64,000 bases of DNA from assembly GCA_020636355.1 (NCBI GenBank), contig JACJYB010000004.1, positions 1 through 64,000 of the forward strand. The letters are read 5' to 3'. This DNA comes from Lewinellaceae bacterium (lineage in GTDB: Bacteria; Bacteroidota; Bacteroidia; Chitinophagales; Saprospiraceae). Shown one piece after another: positions 63,709 through 64,000 of this stretch. The notes under the pieces were generated by a model, which searched no databases, was not told the origin of the DNA, and was given only the letters and a program-made list of their open reading frames with translations. The position numbers and the translations under genes were made by a program. Positions within the stretch are counted from its first letter, which is position 1. Every line of letters starts with the position of its first letter.

Positions 63709-64000
63709 TTAATTGGTTTCCGAGCGAATGACATTGGAAATGCCCGGCATTTTCTTTAAGGTAATAATGGCATGATTGACCTGGTCGATGTTATTGACGA
63801 TCACAGAGACCCGGCCTTCAAAAAAGCCTTCACTACCGGTGATGGTAAAGGAACGGATATTGAGCCCTAAAGTTGAGGAAATCAGGTGGCTAATGCGTTC
63901 GATGACACCCGGACCGTCATCAATACCGGTAATGACCAATTCTACGGTATAGGAAGTATTTTGGGTATAGACCCATTCTGCTTTGACGATGCGGTAGCCA
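63709..64000 (-). CDS. RelA/SpoT-family (p)ppGpp synthetase/hydrolase, C-terminal part
   Basis: Only the C-terminal about 97 residues are in the window; the gene continues past base 64000. The visible part reads [13 protein letters not shown], then an ACT domain ([35 protein letters not shown] and [17 protein letters not shown]). This order, RIVKAEW followed by ACT, is the hallmark of long RelA/SpoT (Rel) proteins. These make and degrade the stringent-response alarmone (p)ppGpp; the ACT domain regulates that activity. The enzymatic domains lie outside the window. Confidence 0.88.
   Translation of the reverse strand, partial: GYRIVKAEWVYTQNTSYTVELVITGIDDGPGVIERISHLISSTLGLNIRSFTITGSEGFFEGRVSVIVNNIDQVNHAIITLKKMPGISNVIRSETN

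Overview
The window looks like a chromosomal segment of a Bacteroidota bacterium, most likely from the Saprospiria/Saprospiraceae side of the phylum. The evidence is a type IX secretion (T9SS) C-terminal sorting domain, PorT-like outer-membrane barrels, lipoproteins with Bacteroidota-style lipoboxes, LytS/LytTR two-component genes, a DUF8202/LamG-like surface protein and a Rel-Fur gene pair. The genus cannot be fixed from sequence alone. Genes are mostly single or in short operons, with no phage, CRISPR array or intact insertion sequence.

Layout. 0-9.6 kb: two class III nucleotide cyclases (one fused to a DUF4242 domain, one with TPRs), a surface lipoprotein, a beta-lactamase-fold serine hydrolase, an SDR/HxlR divergent pair, a lipocalin-like protein and an esterase, separated by decayed spacers. 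9.9-11.7 kb: a tight ArsR / SRPBCC-VOC fusion / DoxX operon. 11.8-20 kb: a second serine hydrolase, a LytS/LytTR pair and a CocE/X-Pro peptidase. The LytTR and CocE genes are each broken by a one-base shortage in a homopolymer. A lipoprotein and a DUF3179 protein follow. 20-28 kb: DUF2975+XRE, AraC, two putative hydrolases, a barrel, a MarR-GNAT fusion and further secreted hydrolases. 28-37 kb: a NarL-type two-component system, a methanethiol methyltransferase-like protein, an NylB-like serine hydrolase, a fatty-acid desaturase, a gluzincin-like protein and a nucleoside-hydrolase-like protein.

37-46 kb holds a glycosylation/surface region: a polyprenyl-phosphate-sugar-synthase-like GT2, a processive GT2 with eight-odd membrane segments, a GT-C mannosyltransferase-like protein, a beta-helix lipoprotein and a GH78-like rhamnosidase. 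Inside this co-directional run is a non-coding array of about 860 bp with a 101-bp period, in which each unit carries several hairpins. 46-51.6 kb: an UMF1-type transporter, RimK + AstE-like pair, a lipoprotein methyltransferase and purA.

51.7-62.9 kb (minus strand) is the most striking locus: an outer-membrane barrel, a T9SS-sorted LamG-like protein and a 2811-residue SpvB/FG-GAP/YD-repeat (TcB-TcC-like) cocoon protein in one tightly coupled operon. The giant protein ends in a HELGH zincin-like toxin tip and a very basic tail. No TcA subunit and no obvious immunity gene is nearby. Seven-bp-period tandem repeats lie upstream of this operon and, with a different heptamer, between the UMF1 and rimK genes. 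The window ends in a Fur-family regulator and the C-terminal ACT domain of a RelA/SpoT protein that runs off the edge.
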